Part shown: positions 34,600 through 44,239 of the stretch, in pieces | How positions within the stretch are numbered: the first letter of the stretch is position 1 | How the letters are laid out: every line of letters begins with the position of its first letter | DNA from: Achatina immaculata | Taxonomy: Eukaryota; Mollusca; Gastropoda; Stylommatophora; Achatinidae | Assembly: GCA_009760885.1 (NCBI GenBank) | Contig: CM019719.1 | Span: forward strand, 26,839,084 to 26,903,083 | Length of the DNA: 64,000 nucleotides | Reading direction: 5' to 3' | Notes under the pieces: model-generated | Databases searched by the model: none | Seen by the model: only the letters and a program-made list of their open reading frames with translations | What the model was told of the DNA's origin: nothing | Made by a program: the position numbers and the translations under genes

Positions 34600-36062
34600 C
34601 TTGTACTATCCAATGGCATTTCTGGTAATGTAACTATGTTAAAGGCAAGGTAGAGCTACTATGCCATGAAGGCACCTAGGGGATATATTCTTAATATCCG
34701 CATCTTCCATGGCCTTTCGGCACACTAGAAGATGATGTGGTCAGCATCATTAGAGGATGATGTGGTCAGCACACTAGAGGATGATGTGGTCAGCACACTA
34801 GAGGATGATGTGGTCAGCACACTAGAGAATGATGTGGTCAGAATCATTAGAGGATGATGTGGTCAGCACACTAGAGAATGATGTGGTCAGCACACTATAG
34901 GATAATGTGGTCAGCACACTAGAGGATAATGTGGTCAGCACACTAGAGGATAATGTGGTCAGCACACTAGAGGATAATGTGGTCAGAATCATTAGAGGAT
35001 GATGTGGTCAGAATCATTAGAGGATGATGTGGTCAGCACACTAGAGGATGATGTGGTCAGCACACTAGAGGATGATGTGGTCAGAATCATTAGAGGATGA
35101 TGTGGTCAGCACACTAGAGGATAATGTGGTCAGCACACTAGAGGATAATGTGGTCAGCACACTATAGGATAATGTGGTGAACACACTATAGGATAATGTG
35201 GTCAGCACACTATAGGATAATGTGGTGAACACACTATAGGATAATGTGGTCAGCACACTAGAGGATAATGTGGTCAGCACACTAGAGGATAATGTGGTCA
35301 GCACACTAGAGGATAATGTGGTCAGCACACTAGAGGATAATGTGGTGAACACACTATAGGATAATGTGGTCAGCACACTAGAGGATAATGTGGTCAGCAC
35401 ACTAGAGGATAATGTGGTCAGCACACTAGAGGATAATGTGGTCAGCACACTAGAGGATAATGTGGTGAACACACTATAGGATAATGTGGTCAGCACACTA
35501 GAGGATAATGTGGTCAGCACACTAGAGGATAATGTGGTCAGCACACTATAGGATAATGTGGTCAGCACACTAGAGGATAATGTGGTCAGCACACTAGAGG
35601 ATGATGTGGTCAGCACACTAGAGGATAATGTGGTCAGCACACTAGAGGATAATGTGGTCAGCACACTAGAGGATAATGTGGTCAGCACACTAGAGGATAA
35701 TGTGGTCAGCACACTATAGGATAATGTGGTCAGCACACTATAGGATAATGTGGTCAGCACACTAGAGGATAATGTGGTCAGCACACTAGAGGATAATATG
35801 TTCAGCACACTATAGGATAATGTGTTCAGCACACTATAGGATAATGTGGTCAGCACACTATAGGATAATGTGGTCAGCACACTAGAGGATGATGTGGTCA
35901 ATATCACGCTTTGCCGCCTCTTCTCCCCCAGCTCCAGCAGAAGTCTGGCACTCGTTTCTACATCTGGGTGACCGGGGCACGGGTCGGATTCAAACCCGTG
36001 ACCTTCGCCATGAAAGACTAATGCACTAACCACTTCGCTACTCAAGTCATGTGACCACATTA
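34600..36062 (-). mobile_element. SINE-2 copy with internal minisatellite expansion
   Basis: On the minus strand, a tRNA-like head has an A box TAGCGAAGTGGTTAGTGC (36023-36040) and B box GGTTTGAATCC (35986-35996). The body then runs through CACCCAGATGTAGAAACGAG to GCGTGATATTGACCACATCA. At that point the sequence becomes a long 24-bp array. On the far side the SINE-2 body resumes with GGCCATGGAAGATGCGGATA and GTGCCTTCATGGCATAGTAG. Headless or partial SINE-2 copies at 46405-46605 and 50975-51130 carry the same join region without any array. Confidence 0.85.
34720..35902. repeat. 24-bp minisatellite inside SINE-2, about 49 copies
   Basis: The unit is CACTAGAGGATAATGTGGTC plus AGCA, with variants GGATGATG, TATAGGATAATG and GTGAACACAC. 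Blocks of several units recur (for example around 35165-35235), showing multi-unit duplications. The minus-strand frame of 331 codons with an 8-residue period (LTTLSSSV) is an artefact, since 24 is a multiple of three. Confidence 0.95.
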
Positions 36063-36639
36063 GATGAATCTTAAGACATATTCGGTCACCATTGAGGACG
36101 GTAATTAAGTCCAGAATGACATTATTTTACGCGTTTATACTATTCTGTGGGCACCTGATAAAGATAGTTCATTCACCTCTCATGACCATGTTCATAGATC
36201 CCGCACGTAGATCGTTATTCAAGCGATCCATAAAAAGAAGTACCTTGTTCCTTTTGATCTTGTGGAAGGAAAAGCGCCTGGGTATAAGACTGACAGGCAC
36301 AATGGACTATTTTAAATTATCACGGAGATTCTGAAATCTCGGTCAGCCTTTCAAGATTTTTTTTTTCCTTTCGTTCCAAACCGGGTTCGTACGTGCAACA
36401 AGACTAGAGTCAGAGAATATGTAGTTCTTTTATTTATCTTCACGCATGACAGTGAGCCCCTACACATAAATTACAAGCAAAATTATGGACATACATCGAA
36501 ATACAATCGTCTGAAATTTACCTGTTTGTTAGCATCTTCGTGTAAGCATTTTCTACACATAAACCGGGCATACAGAAGCTTCCATCTTTCTTTCGTCGCT
36601 ATGTCGTCCTATATTTACACAAGCTGTGCGCAGTAAAAT
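36063..36639. other. No gene seen
   Basis: Unique DNA. The 80-codon plus frame at 36092-36334 shows no recognisable domain. Confidence 0.45.
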
Positions 36640-36844
36640 TGCGCAGACGGGATAGACCGAGAGGTAGATCAAGACAACGATGGCGAGACAACCTAGAGGA
36701 AGATATACGGGCTCTTGGAATCAACATTTGGCAAGAAAAGATCCAGAACAGAGAGGAATGGAGACGTGTCTTGTCTGCAGCAATGGGCCTTAATGGCTCG
36801 GAAAGCTGCTGAAATTAGGGGCTGTTCAAAGAAGAAGAAGAAGA
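36640..36844 (+). mobile_element. LINE-F C-terminal end with (GAA)n tail
   Basis: Plus-strand translation gives RRDRPRGRSRQRWRDNLEED, then IRALGINIWQEKIQNREEWR and RVLSAAMGLNGS. This is the GRPR..RW.DN...DL......A.NR..WR C-terminal pattern of animal LINE ORF2 proteins. The sequence ends in (GAA)n at 36826-36844. No RT core is present. Confidence 0.85.
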
Positions 36845-37071
36845 CTGTGACACTCAAACACTGGTACTGAGTCTCTCTAAGATCCACGCCCTCTGTGGCT
36901 GCTTAGTTAACCTAATGGCAGCACAGGCCAAGCTTTATGAAATCCGGGAAACAAATGTTTTACAGAGATATCTGAAAGAGACTTCCAAACGAAATAAAGA
37001 TTACGATTTCTCTAACCTAGTTTCGTAAACAAGATTAATATTAGAGAGTAATACTACATCCCGGCAAATGT

Positions 37072-37215
37072 TTTTATGGTGGCTGAGTGGCGAAGTGGTT
37101 AGTGCACTAGCCTCCCATGGAGAAGGTCATCCCACTATAGAAATCTGTACCAAACTTCTTATAGATGTGGGGAAGGAAAGGCGGCCAGAGGTAAAGTGTC
37201 AACTACATCACCTTC
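37072..37215 (+). mobile_element. SINE-2 copy, partial
   Basis: Has a SINE-2 head with an A-box region TGGCGAAGTGGTTAGTGCAC and the CTCCCATGGAGAAGGTC segment. It then skips the B box and continues with TTATAGATGTGGGGAAGGAA and GCGGCCAGAGG. It matches the head of the 34600-36062 copy on the other strand. Confidence 0.8.
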
Positions 37216-37671
37216 TCGTACGTCGACGGGTCAAGAGAATCATGAACACAAACGTCATATCTCTAATAGGGTTGATGTGAATATGGAAGCATCCGCTCAG
37301 CATCATGCTCTCGTCCTGATACTCCTCGAGGCTCGCCCACTAGGCATATTTGGAGTTGTGTGCTATAAGTCATTTCTTTGCTATAGATCGAAAAATGTAA
37401 GTGGAGAATCTATAACCAGCTGCAATATTATTCACACCACATCTCCTATACCGCTTCAGCTGCATTAAATTACACAAGAATACGGAGTATTATAAATAAA
37501 CACACATGTCTTCCTTATTAGATTGTCTACGATCTGGTTCTGCTAATGGCAAATGCGCAAAAGGTAAAGTTATAACCACACGTTTTGCTAGACATATTGA
37601 TCACGCTTACAGTTACATAACTTATTTCACACAGTGCAGGCCAACTCTCGTTCAGCTCCTAATGGGAAAAT

Positions 37672-39306
37672 CTAATGTTCCGACACAGAAGACAAGAAAC
37701 TGGATCTGATGTCACTTCCGTTAAATCGGTTCTCAAAAGCGTCCGGATCTTCCCCAATGCTGCTGTCTGCGCTACAGCGAAAGATGTCTTTGTTGGCGTT
37801 AGCCAGAGTGGAACATCTGTTCAGTGAATAAGCACTGTCGCGTGAAACATCATCTTCCATAGTTACGTTTCTTGATGCGTGATTCGCGTTGGGTAGTTGA
37901 CATTTTTCCCACGTAGTGTTAACATTGCCGTAGTTATTCGTTTGTCCATTAATATTTTGCAGAGAAGTGAAATTACGAGAGAGTATGAATGAGTTTCTAA
38001 AGGGATAATCAATATTGTCATTTTTGTATATCTTTGGAAGTTGATTTCTTCTCCTGTTGCTGTCAGTGGCGTCTTCATCGTTGCTTCCGTCTGTCCATGT
38101 CACTTTGTGTTTTATTGTTTGAGGGCTGTCTTTGCTTGGGACCCAGTAACCTTCTTCAGGTTTTTTGTGAATTCTGTTGTTAAATATGTTGCTCTGAAGT
38201 GGCAGTTTAACACTTGCTGAAGGCCTGAGACGCCCCGTTGTGTAATATGCTTTTAAAAATTCTTTCTTGCGGTGTACTGGATTTGTTTTCAATGTTTCAT
38301 TAGCAGATATCTCTCCCCATGATGGAACTTCATAAGCATCTCCCAGTTTTTCTTTTGGGTTATCGCATCCCATGATACCGTACTGCCCATGTTCGCTTTC
38401 TGAAAGATTTCGCCGATGAAGATAAGAATTGTAATATCTTTGGCTGTGTCTGGTTTGTGCCGGAAAAGCATTGCCTTGACGAGATTCGTTGGCAGATTTG
38501 TTTCTTCTTACACTCAGCGAGGATTTGGACTCTGGATAACGACTCCAAGCGCTCATTCCCAAGTTTTGGTACGTTTCCTCCAAAATATCATCCTCGGTTA
38601 CATCCGTGGACACAGTTTCTGCCCAGATCTGGCTCGCCGCTGATGAGTGAATTTGGCTACTGGTATTCCCATAATTCGACTGGTGCTCACGAGACGTTTC
38701 GTCTACTTTGCTCAAATAGTTGTCAATCCACTTTTTACAGAAAGCCAAACACGCCGCAATGATTACGATCACGAGAGAACTGACTGCCACCATAGCAACT
38801 GTGACATAAGCCACAATGGAACTTTTGTCAGAATCCTCACATGCGGATGTTTCATTTAGCCTAACGATATCAGAAATCGAGAAAGTGACAACAGCCTGAG
38901 ACATGTCACATTTCCCGCTGGGTGTGTCTGAAGACGCACAAGAAGCCGTGCTCTCGTGTAGAGAAATAGAAATTGATGTGTCCTTCGAAAACTCATCCTG
39001 GTCGTCGTACATGTGATACTTCACACAGTCTACCTTAAGCTCAGAGGAGTTCGAACCGCTACTTTGGAGGATGCATGCAACAGTAAACAACTGATCAGAG
39101 CTAGAGCTGCACGCTTTTTTAAGATGTTGCCGTAATACACTGCTGTTTCCAGGTTTATGAAGTTGGTATGGACGCACCTTGTCTAAACGATTCGTTAATG
39201 TGGTACTCTCTGCCGTAGTGTTGTCTGTAAGGGCTACACGCAGGTTCCAGATGTAAAGTAACAAGCAGATTCTTCGCACCCTCTTCGTGAGTGGAAAGAA
39301 AGCCAT
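37672..39306 (-). CDS. Single-pass membrane protein with tyrosine-motif tail, family not recognised
   Basis: A continuous 544-codon exon ending in TAG at 37672-37674. I set the start at the ATG at 39304-39306 rather than the upstream in-frame ATG at 39340-39342, for two reasons: the context is AACATGG, and a probable 3' splice acceptor (39319-39320) lies just before it. Residues 1-28 look like a signal peptide (basic TKRVRR then ICLLLYIW). The ectodomain, about 29-163, has six cysteines (66, 78, 94, 123, 133, 156) and N-glycosylation sequons at 29, 54, 86 and 151. A transmembrane helix spans about 164-190 and is followed by KK. The ~350-residue tail is polar and disordered-looking. It has tyrosines in YxN contexts (212 YGN, 246 YQN, 459 YGN), YxxP contexts (325 YEVP, 387 YWVP) and YGIM at 309. 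This suggests a surface receptor or adaptor that could recruit SH2 proteins, but I recognise no family. An upstream exon is likely. No canonical poly(A) signal was seen in the ~170 bases after the stop. Confidence 0.85.
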   Translation of the reverse strand: MAFFPLTKRVRRICLLLYIWNLRVALTDNTTAESTTLTNRLDKVRPYQLHKPGNSSVLRQHLKKACSSSSDQLFTVACILQSSGSNSSELKVDCVKYHMYDDQDEFSKDTSISISLHESTASCASSDTPSGKCDMSQAVVTFSISDIVRLNETSACEDSDKSSIVAYVTVAMVAVSSLVIVIIAACLAFCKKWIDNYLSKVDETSREHQSNYGNTSSQIHSSAASQIWAETVSTDVTEDDILEETYQNLGMSAWSRYPESKSSLSVRRNKSANESRQGNAFPAQTRHSQRYYNSYLHRRNLSESEHGQYGIMGCDNPKEKLGDAYEVPSWGEISANETLKTNPVHRKKEFLKAYYTTGRLRPSASVKLPLQSNIFNNRIHKKPEEGYWVPSKDSPQTIKHKVTWTDGSNDEDATDSNRRRNQLPKIYKNDNIDYPFRNSFILSRNFTSLQNINGQTNNYGNVNTTWEKCQLPNANHASRNVTMEDDVSRDSAYSLNRCSTLANANKDIFRCSADSSIGEDPDAFENRFNGSDIRSSFLSSVSEH

Positions 39307-39318
39307 GTTTTCCGTTCC

Positions 39319-39341
39319 CTGTGGAATAAAACAAAATAACA
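39319..39341 (-). promoter_or_regulatory. Probable 3' splice acceptor before the membrane-protein exon
   Basis: On the minus strand a T-rich tract (TTTTGTTTTATTCCACAG) ends in CAG, with AG at 39320-39319. The exon would begin GGAACGG at 39318, 12 bases before the preferred ATG. This is a textbook polypyrimidine-CAG arrangement, but splicing itself is inferred. Confidence 0.65.
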
Positions 39342-39403
39342 AAACACTAGCGAAGTATCTTCGTTTCCTGCAGGTGTAAAGTAATGTTAAGTATTATTTC
39401 AAA

Positions 39404-40924
39404 TATACTGTTAAAATAAAATAAATAAATGGAACAAATACGATGTTGCAATTTAAACTGAAGTTTACTGATCAGACAAGGGCAACTTGCCTGAAAAGTT
39501 CACTAGGACATCAAATTCACGTGCTGACCTGAATTATACTCAGCAGATGATTCATGAGCACGAAAAAGCGACACTAGCCAAAACAGCATTTATGGCAATA
39601 ACTCATGACAGGTTCACGAGAATCCAATGAAACCTACTGAACACAAAACTCACTGACCGTGTTACTGAAAGCCTATAAAAGATTGACAACTTCGAATCAA
39701 TTCATTTGAAAATTCAATGCGCAATTATGGCTCATCTTACTACAGAACAACAACTCACCATCATTAGACGTTTACAGAGTGGACAGTCACAAAATGTAGT
39801 GCCCAGACAATTTAATGTGGTTACAAGTACCAATAGTCGCCTTGAGACGATTTCAAGAAACTTGCAGACCGACCTTGTAGTGGAAGACCCATAGTCACAA
39901 CTCCTGCCGAAGACCGCTTCATACGGATGTGTCTACTCAGGAATCGATTAGCATCCGCGTCCTCAACAGTCCAGTCAATGACATCAGCTCGTCGAATTTC
40001 AGATCAAACGGTCAGGAACCGGCTGCACGACGCTGGTCTTTGGGCTAAAAGACCCTATAGAGGTCCTGTTCTTACGGACCGGCATCACCAGAATCGAGTG
40101 CAGTGGGCGAACCAGCATAGTCAATGGACCGTTGCGAATGATTGGAGAAGGGTTTTGTTTAGTGATGAATCATTCTTTCTGCTTCAGCGACACGATAGAC
40201 AGAGAAGAGTTTACTGCAGAGTCCATGAGCGCTACGCTCAGAACTGCGTGGATTAGGCTCCTCCACATGATGGTGGAGGTGTACTAGTGTGGGGGACGAT
40301 CAGTTTTATGGTAAGAAGTGACCAGGTGCAAAGTGAAAGGCGCCTGAACGCCCAACGATACGTCGCTGAAATTCTTCGTCCTCTCGTCCTTCCATTTCTG
40401 GCTGCACTAGAATCGATTTTTCAGCAGGATAACGCTCGACCTCATGTGGTACAACTCACCACCCAGTTCCTCGCTGACAGCAACGTCCAGACCATTTCGT
40501 GGCCATCCATGCCATCAGACATAAACTAAGTAAAACACTTATGGTAGGAACTCAACAGACAGGTCCGTCAGCGAGACGTGGCTCCAACCAATCTCCGACA
40601 GTTGTCTCTTGCACTGCGGGAAGAGTGGACAACCATCCCACAACAACAGATCCAATGGCGAATAGGATCCATGTCAAGGAAATATCGTTCTCTGATACAG
40701 GCCAGAAAAGGCCATACACCTTACTGAAACGGAGGCCTCACTCGCCAAGAATAGAAGTCCAACCCTAATTTAGTTTCATTGTTAACGTCTTAAAGTTTCT
40801 CCATGCCAAGACTGAATTGGTTTCATAGTTGATATTACTTTATCCGTAAAATAAAATTTTGATGCGTTTGAAATTTGGTGTCCATTACGACTACAGTAGT
40901 GTTGCGTTTTTTTTAAACAGTATA
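39404..40924 (+). mobile_element. Tc1-family DNA transposon, copy 2
   Basis: The left end is TATACTGTTAAAATAAAA at 39404. The right end read on the minus strand is TATACTGTTTAAAAAAAACG, ending at 40924. These form short imperfect inverted repeats with TA at the boundaries. Copy 1 at 29411 shares the TATACTG start and CGCA-type inner motif, so the two are related. The element sits 84 bases upstream of the predicted splice acceptor of the membrane-protein exon and in the opposite orientation to that gene. Confidence 0.87.
39727..40726 (+). pseudogene. Tc1 transposase pseudogene, third catalytic residue lost
   Basis: Begins MAHLTTEQQLTIIRRLQSGQ at 39727. The first frame decays near 39860-39894, and the protein resumes in another frame with PIVTTPAEDRFI, then ISDQTVRNRLHDAGLWAKRP. 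The first Asp is in LFSDESFF. A GAG-to-TAG-type stop follows NCVD at 40254-40256. AQRYVAEILRPLVLPF and QQDNARPH (second Asp) follow. The block normally reading NPIEHLWDEL reads N, stop, VKHLW, stop, EL (40524-40550), so the catalytic Glu is Lys. The C-terminus GHTPY and natural stop are at 40712-40726. More decayed than copy 1. Confidence 0.92.
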
Positions 40925-41349
40925 TAAAACAAGTTAACTCTTTTATTTCCAAAGAGGCCGTAGTTACTTCTGTGTAAAGGTATGAATGGTACGCTTCCAG
41001 ATACCTGATACTAAACATTTGATAGAACTATTTCAACGTAATTTCAGTAACTCTTAGAGAGCCACAGATTAAAGAAACCATAGACTATGTTGCTTGACGT
41101 GGCTCAGTGCTGTTGTGCTTGGGGCTACAAATACTTGCTCAACTTTCCTTTGTAAAACTGTACTCTTTGAAGTTAATATCAGAATTTTTATTTTAATGTG
41201 ATGATTGTGGATTTCAGAATAACAAAGCGTTTTGGGTTATTTATGGCTCTAGATTAATGTCAAAATCCGTCAGAATAACAGAGCATTGTGGTTATTTATG
41301 GCTCTAAATGATTGTCAAAATTTCAATAGCACTGTCAAGAAATTAAATA
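40925..41349. other. No gene seen; short internal duplication
   Basis: Two related stretches (AATAACAAAGCGTTTTGGGT at about 41219 and ACAGAGCATTGTGGTTATTT at about 41278), both followed by TTATTTATGGCTCTA, form a ~60-bp duplication. No gene is supported. Confidence 0.5.
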
Positions 41350-41682
41350 CAGTAAATCTTCGGTTTATTGCACTCTGGTGCTAGGATGGGGGAAAGAGAG
41401 ACGTCCGATAATGCCGACAGTCTGTTAAATCGAATGTAACTTAGGGAGGGGGTATTTTTTTTAACCATATTAAAATTGTGTTTAAAGTAAAACAAAACCA
41501 GCTTTAATGCGGTATACAGTACTTCACAAGATAAACGTATCATAAATAAGAACAAAGCGAGCCTAGTTCACGCTACACAAAACAAATGCAATTTTGAAAT
41601 GTACAGGTTATAGCGTTGAAGATATTTTTAAAAATTTGTCCGGTCCGTTAAGTCCGAAATCCGTTAAATCGAAGGCTTACTT
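41350..41682. mobile_element. MITE with pogo/Tigger-like ends, ~333 bp
   Basis: The left end CAGTAAATCTTCGGTTTATT follows a TA at 41348-41349. The right end, read on the minus strand, is AGTAAGCCTTCGATTTAACG, giving an imperfect ~20-bp inverted repeat. The interior repeats the GTTAAATCG theme and has no coding capacity. CAGT-type ends and TA flanks are usual for the pogo branch of the Tc1/mariner superfamily; the family assignment is inference. Confidence 0.6.
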
Positions 41683-42119
41683 TTTTTTTCTATCAAACAG
41701 GATCTAACAGTAATTTACATTGACCTCCTCAATGAAGTATGATTTACACTCTGTGAAGGTTCTCAGAAAGAATCATCGATGGGGGAAAGGTCATACACAA
41801 GGATAGATCATCTTTAAAGAAGAGCTAGAATACAGAGGTTCTCATTCTGTTCAACGGGAACACTGGTGATATCATGACAGCATCCGAAAGTAAGGCAATT
41901 ATGAAATCTGGGTTTGAAGTCTCTCAATCAAGATTCCTCTGTTCTGAGAATCGCGTGAATGCTTCCCCACAAATTAGATGAAGTACAAATCAGACCGATT
42001 TGAAGACAGCTTATAGTTCACAGCTGATTATGTTCCAAGGCTGAACGAAGGACTGACGAGTTCTTCACTGCGCCATCAATAGCAAAGAGCTTCTAGCTCA
42101 CAGCAACAGGCAGATGTAC
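41683..42119. other. No gene seen
   Basis: Unique DNA with no supported feature. Confidence 0.45.
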
Positions 42120-42268
42120 CACTAGAAAGATGGTCTGTGTTAATCAGTAAAAGGCATAGATGGTATGTGTTAATCAGTAAAAGACATAGATGGCCTGTAT
42201 TAATTAGACATAGATGGCATGTGTCAATCTGTAAGAGACATAGATGGTCTGTGTTAATCAGTAAGAGG
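42120..42268. repeat. 30-bp minisatellite, about 5 copies
   Basis: The unit is GTGTTAATCAGTAAAAGACA plus TAGATGGTCT. One copy is shortened. Frames with a 10-residue period on both strands are artefacts. Confidence 0.9.
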
Positions 42269-42333
42269 GACAGAGTTAATGCTCTTGTTATTCTTCTTTG
42301 TACGTATTTGCTCCCCTTAGTCACACTGCAGTC

Positions 42334-42778
42334 TAATGTTTCCCAAAGTGGTGATTACACGTGGTGTGTGTGTGTGGGGGGGTGGGGGTGGGGGTGGGGG
42401 ATATTTGAATATCTGGAGGGAGTAGGTTCATTCATTCATTTGCATGTCCCTTGCGGAACTTTGCCTCCCAAACAGCACTCCTGTAGGCCTCTCGGTTGTG
42501 AGCAAGATGGCCTGCTGCTGTTGCATCCATTTCCAGATCGTCAACGATGTCTTGCAGCCATCTTCGTCTTGGTCTTCCTCTTTTTCTTTTTCCCATTATA
42601 TATCCTTCCAATACGGTCTTCTCTAAATTATCATGACGTTTAATGTGTCCAAAATATTTCAGGAGGGAGTAGGTAATTATATTATATTTTTAACTGTTAT
42701 ACTATTATATATTGTCATAGGGGGACATCTTTGAGGAGTTGTGGTGGGGCATGATCTAAAAATTGTTGGGAAACACTG
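42334..42778. mobile_element. hAT-like MITE carrying a LINE-D insertion
   Basis: The left end TAATGTTTCCCAAAGTGGTG and the right end, read on the minus strand, CAGTGTTTCCCAACAATTTT form hAT-type inverted repeats. They are flanked by an 8-bp near-duplication, CTGCAGTC (42326-42333) and CTGTAGTC (42779-42786), the length expected for hAT elements. Without the LINE and its duplicated target the MITE would be about 200 bp. It also contains a G-rich TGGGGG run at 42375-42400. Confidence 0.75.
42427..42661 (-). mobile_element. LINE-D 3' end with 12-bp target-site duplication
   Basis: Cleanest LINE-D copy. Reading on the minus strand without interruption: LKYFGHIKRHDNLEKTVLEG, YIMGKRKRGRPRRRWLQDIV, DDLEMDATAAGHLAHNREAY, then RSAVWEAKFRKGHANE, a stop and an (ATGA)n tail. 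It is flanked by GGAGGGAGTAGG at 42415-42426 and 42662-42673, a perfect 12-bp direct repeat. Only the last ~235 bp of the LINE were inserted. The intact frame suggests a young insertion. Confidence 0.94.
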
Positions 42779-42839
42779 CTGTAGTCTCTTGTATAAACTA
42801 ACCTACTTGTCGTACCCTCTTTGTATAACAGTAAAGCTT

Positions 42840-44085
42840 AGCGATTGTATCTCAGTGATTCGTAGTTGGTTTTAGTGGTCCAGCAATTGTATCTCAGTGA
42901 TTCGTAGTTGGTTTTAGTGGTCCAGCAATTGTATTTCAGTGATTCGTAGTTGGTTTTGGTTTTAGTGGTCCAGCAATTGTATTTCAGTGATTCGTAGTTG
43001 GTTTTAGTGGTCCAGCAATTGTATCTCAGTGATTCGTAGTTGGTTTTAGTGGTCCAGCAATTGTATTTCAGTGATTCGTAGTTGGTTTTACTGTTCTAGC
43101 AATTATATCTCAGTGTTTCATTATTGGTTTTACTGTTCCAGCAATTATATCTCAGTGTTTCATAGTTGGTTTTACTGGTTCAGCAATTGTATCTCACTGT
43201 TTCGTAGTTGGTTTTACTGGTGGAGCAATTGTGTCTCAGTGTTTCTGAGTTGGTTGCACTGGTCCGGCACTTGTTTCTCAGTCTTTCATTGCTTTTTTTT
43301 TCACTGGTCCAGCAGCTGTGTCTGAGTATTTCATTGTTTGTTTTACTGGTCCAGCAGTTGTATCTGAGTGTTTCATAGTTGGTTATACTGGTCCAGGAAT
43401 TGTATCTCAGTGTTTCATTGTTGGTTTTCCTTTTGCAGCAATTGTGTCTGATTGTTTCACTGTTGGTTTCACGGGTTCAGCAATTGTATCTCAGTGTTTC
43501 ATTGTTGGTTTCAATGGTCTGGCACTTGTGTGTCTGTGTTTCATTGTTGGTTTCACTGGTCCAGCAATTGTATCTCATGTTTCATAGTTGGTTTCATTGG
43601 TCCGGCATTTGTGTCTCAGCGTTTCATTGTTGGTTTTACTGGTCCAGCAATTGTGTCTCAGTGTTTCTTTGTTGGTTTAGTGATCCGGCACTTGTGGATC
43701 AGAGTTTCATTGTTGGTTTCACTGATCCAACAATTGTGTCTCAGTGTTTCTTTGTTGGTTTAGTGATCCGGCACTTGTGTCTCAATGTTTCAGTGTTGAT
43801 TTCACTGATCCAGCAATTTTATCTCAGTGTTTCATATTTGATTTTACTGGTCCGGCATCTCTATCTCATTGTTTCGTATTTGCTTTTACTGGTCCGGCAA
43901 CTGTATCTCAGTGTTTCATAGTTGGTTTTGCTTGTTCGGCAACTGTATCTCAGTGTTTCATAGTTGGTTTTGCTGGTCCGGCAACTGTATCTCAGTGTTT
44001 CATAGTTGATATTACTTGTCCAGCAACTGTATCTCAGTGTTTCATTGTTGATTTCACTGGGCCGGGAAATGTGTCTCAGTATTTC
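42840..44085. repeat. 42-bp minisatellite, about 29 copies
   Basis: The unit is GTGGTCCAGCAATTGTATCT plus CAGTGATTCGTAGTTGGTTT and TA. The left copies are uniform, while the right copies drift (TTCATTGTTGGTTTCACTGG, then GTCCGGCAACTGTATCTCAG). The period is a multiple of three, so plus frames of 80-180 codons with a 14-residue period (FxxWFxWSSNCISV-like) stay open. They are artefacts. Confidence 0.95.
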
Positions 44086-44239
44086 ATACTTTATACAGTT
44101 TTGGAGGAGGTATTTCACAGTTTAATCTGCCTGAGCGGATGTACAAAGAATGGTATTAGAAACTTTAAACTTTGTATACATGTTGTGTCGGACAGTTCTG
44201 CTACCTATTGTCATGTTGTATAAATACAGAGCTCAGAAA

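Noticed and set aside
35065..36060. 331-codon minus frame with LTTLSSSV repeats
   Set aside because: It is the 24-bp array inside SINE-2 read through into the SINE head. The unit length is a multiple of three and lacks a stop in that frame.
38416..38859. Plus-strand frames of 70-100 codons
   Set aside because: They are antisense shadows of the membrane-protein exon.
42137..42643. 168-codon plus frame
   Set aside because: It crosses the 30-bp repeat, the MITE and the antisense strand of LINE-D, three unrelated repeats, so it cannot be an ancestral gene.
43071..44223. Trp/Phe/Cys-rich frames of 80-180 codons resembling a membrane protein
   Set aside because: They follow the 42-bp tandem unit in several frames at once and drift with the array, with no conserved start or end.
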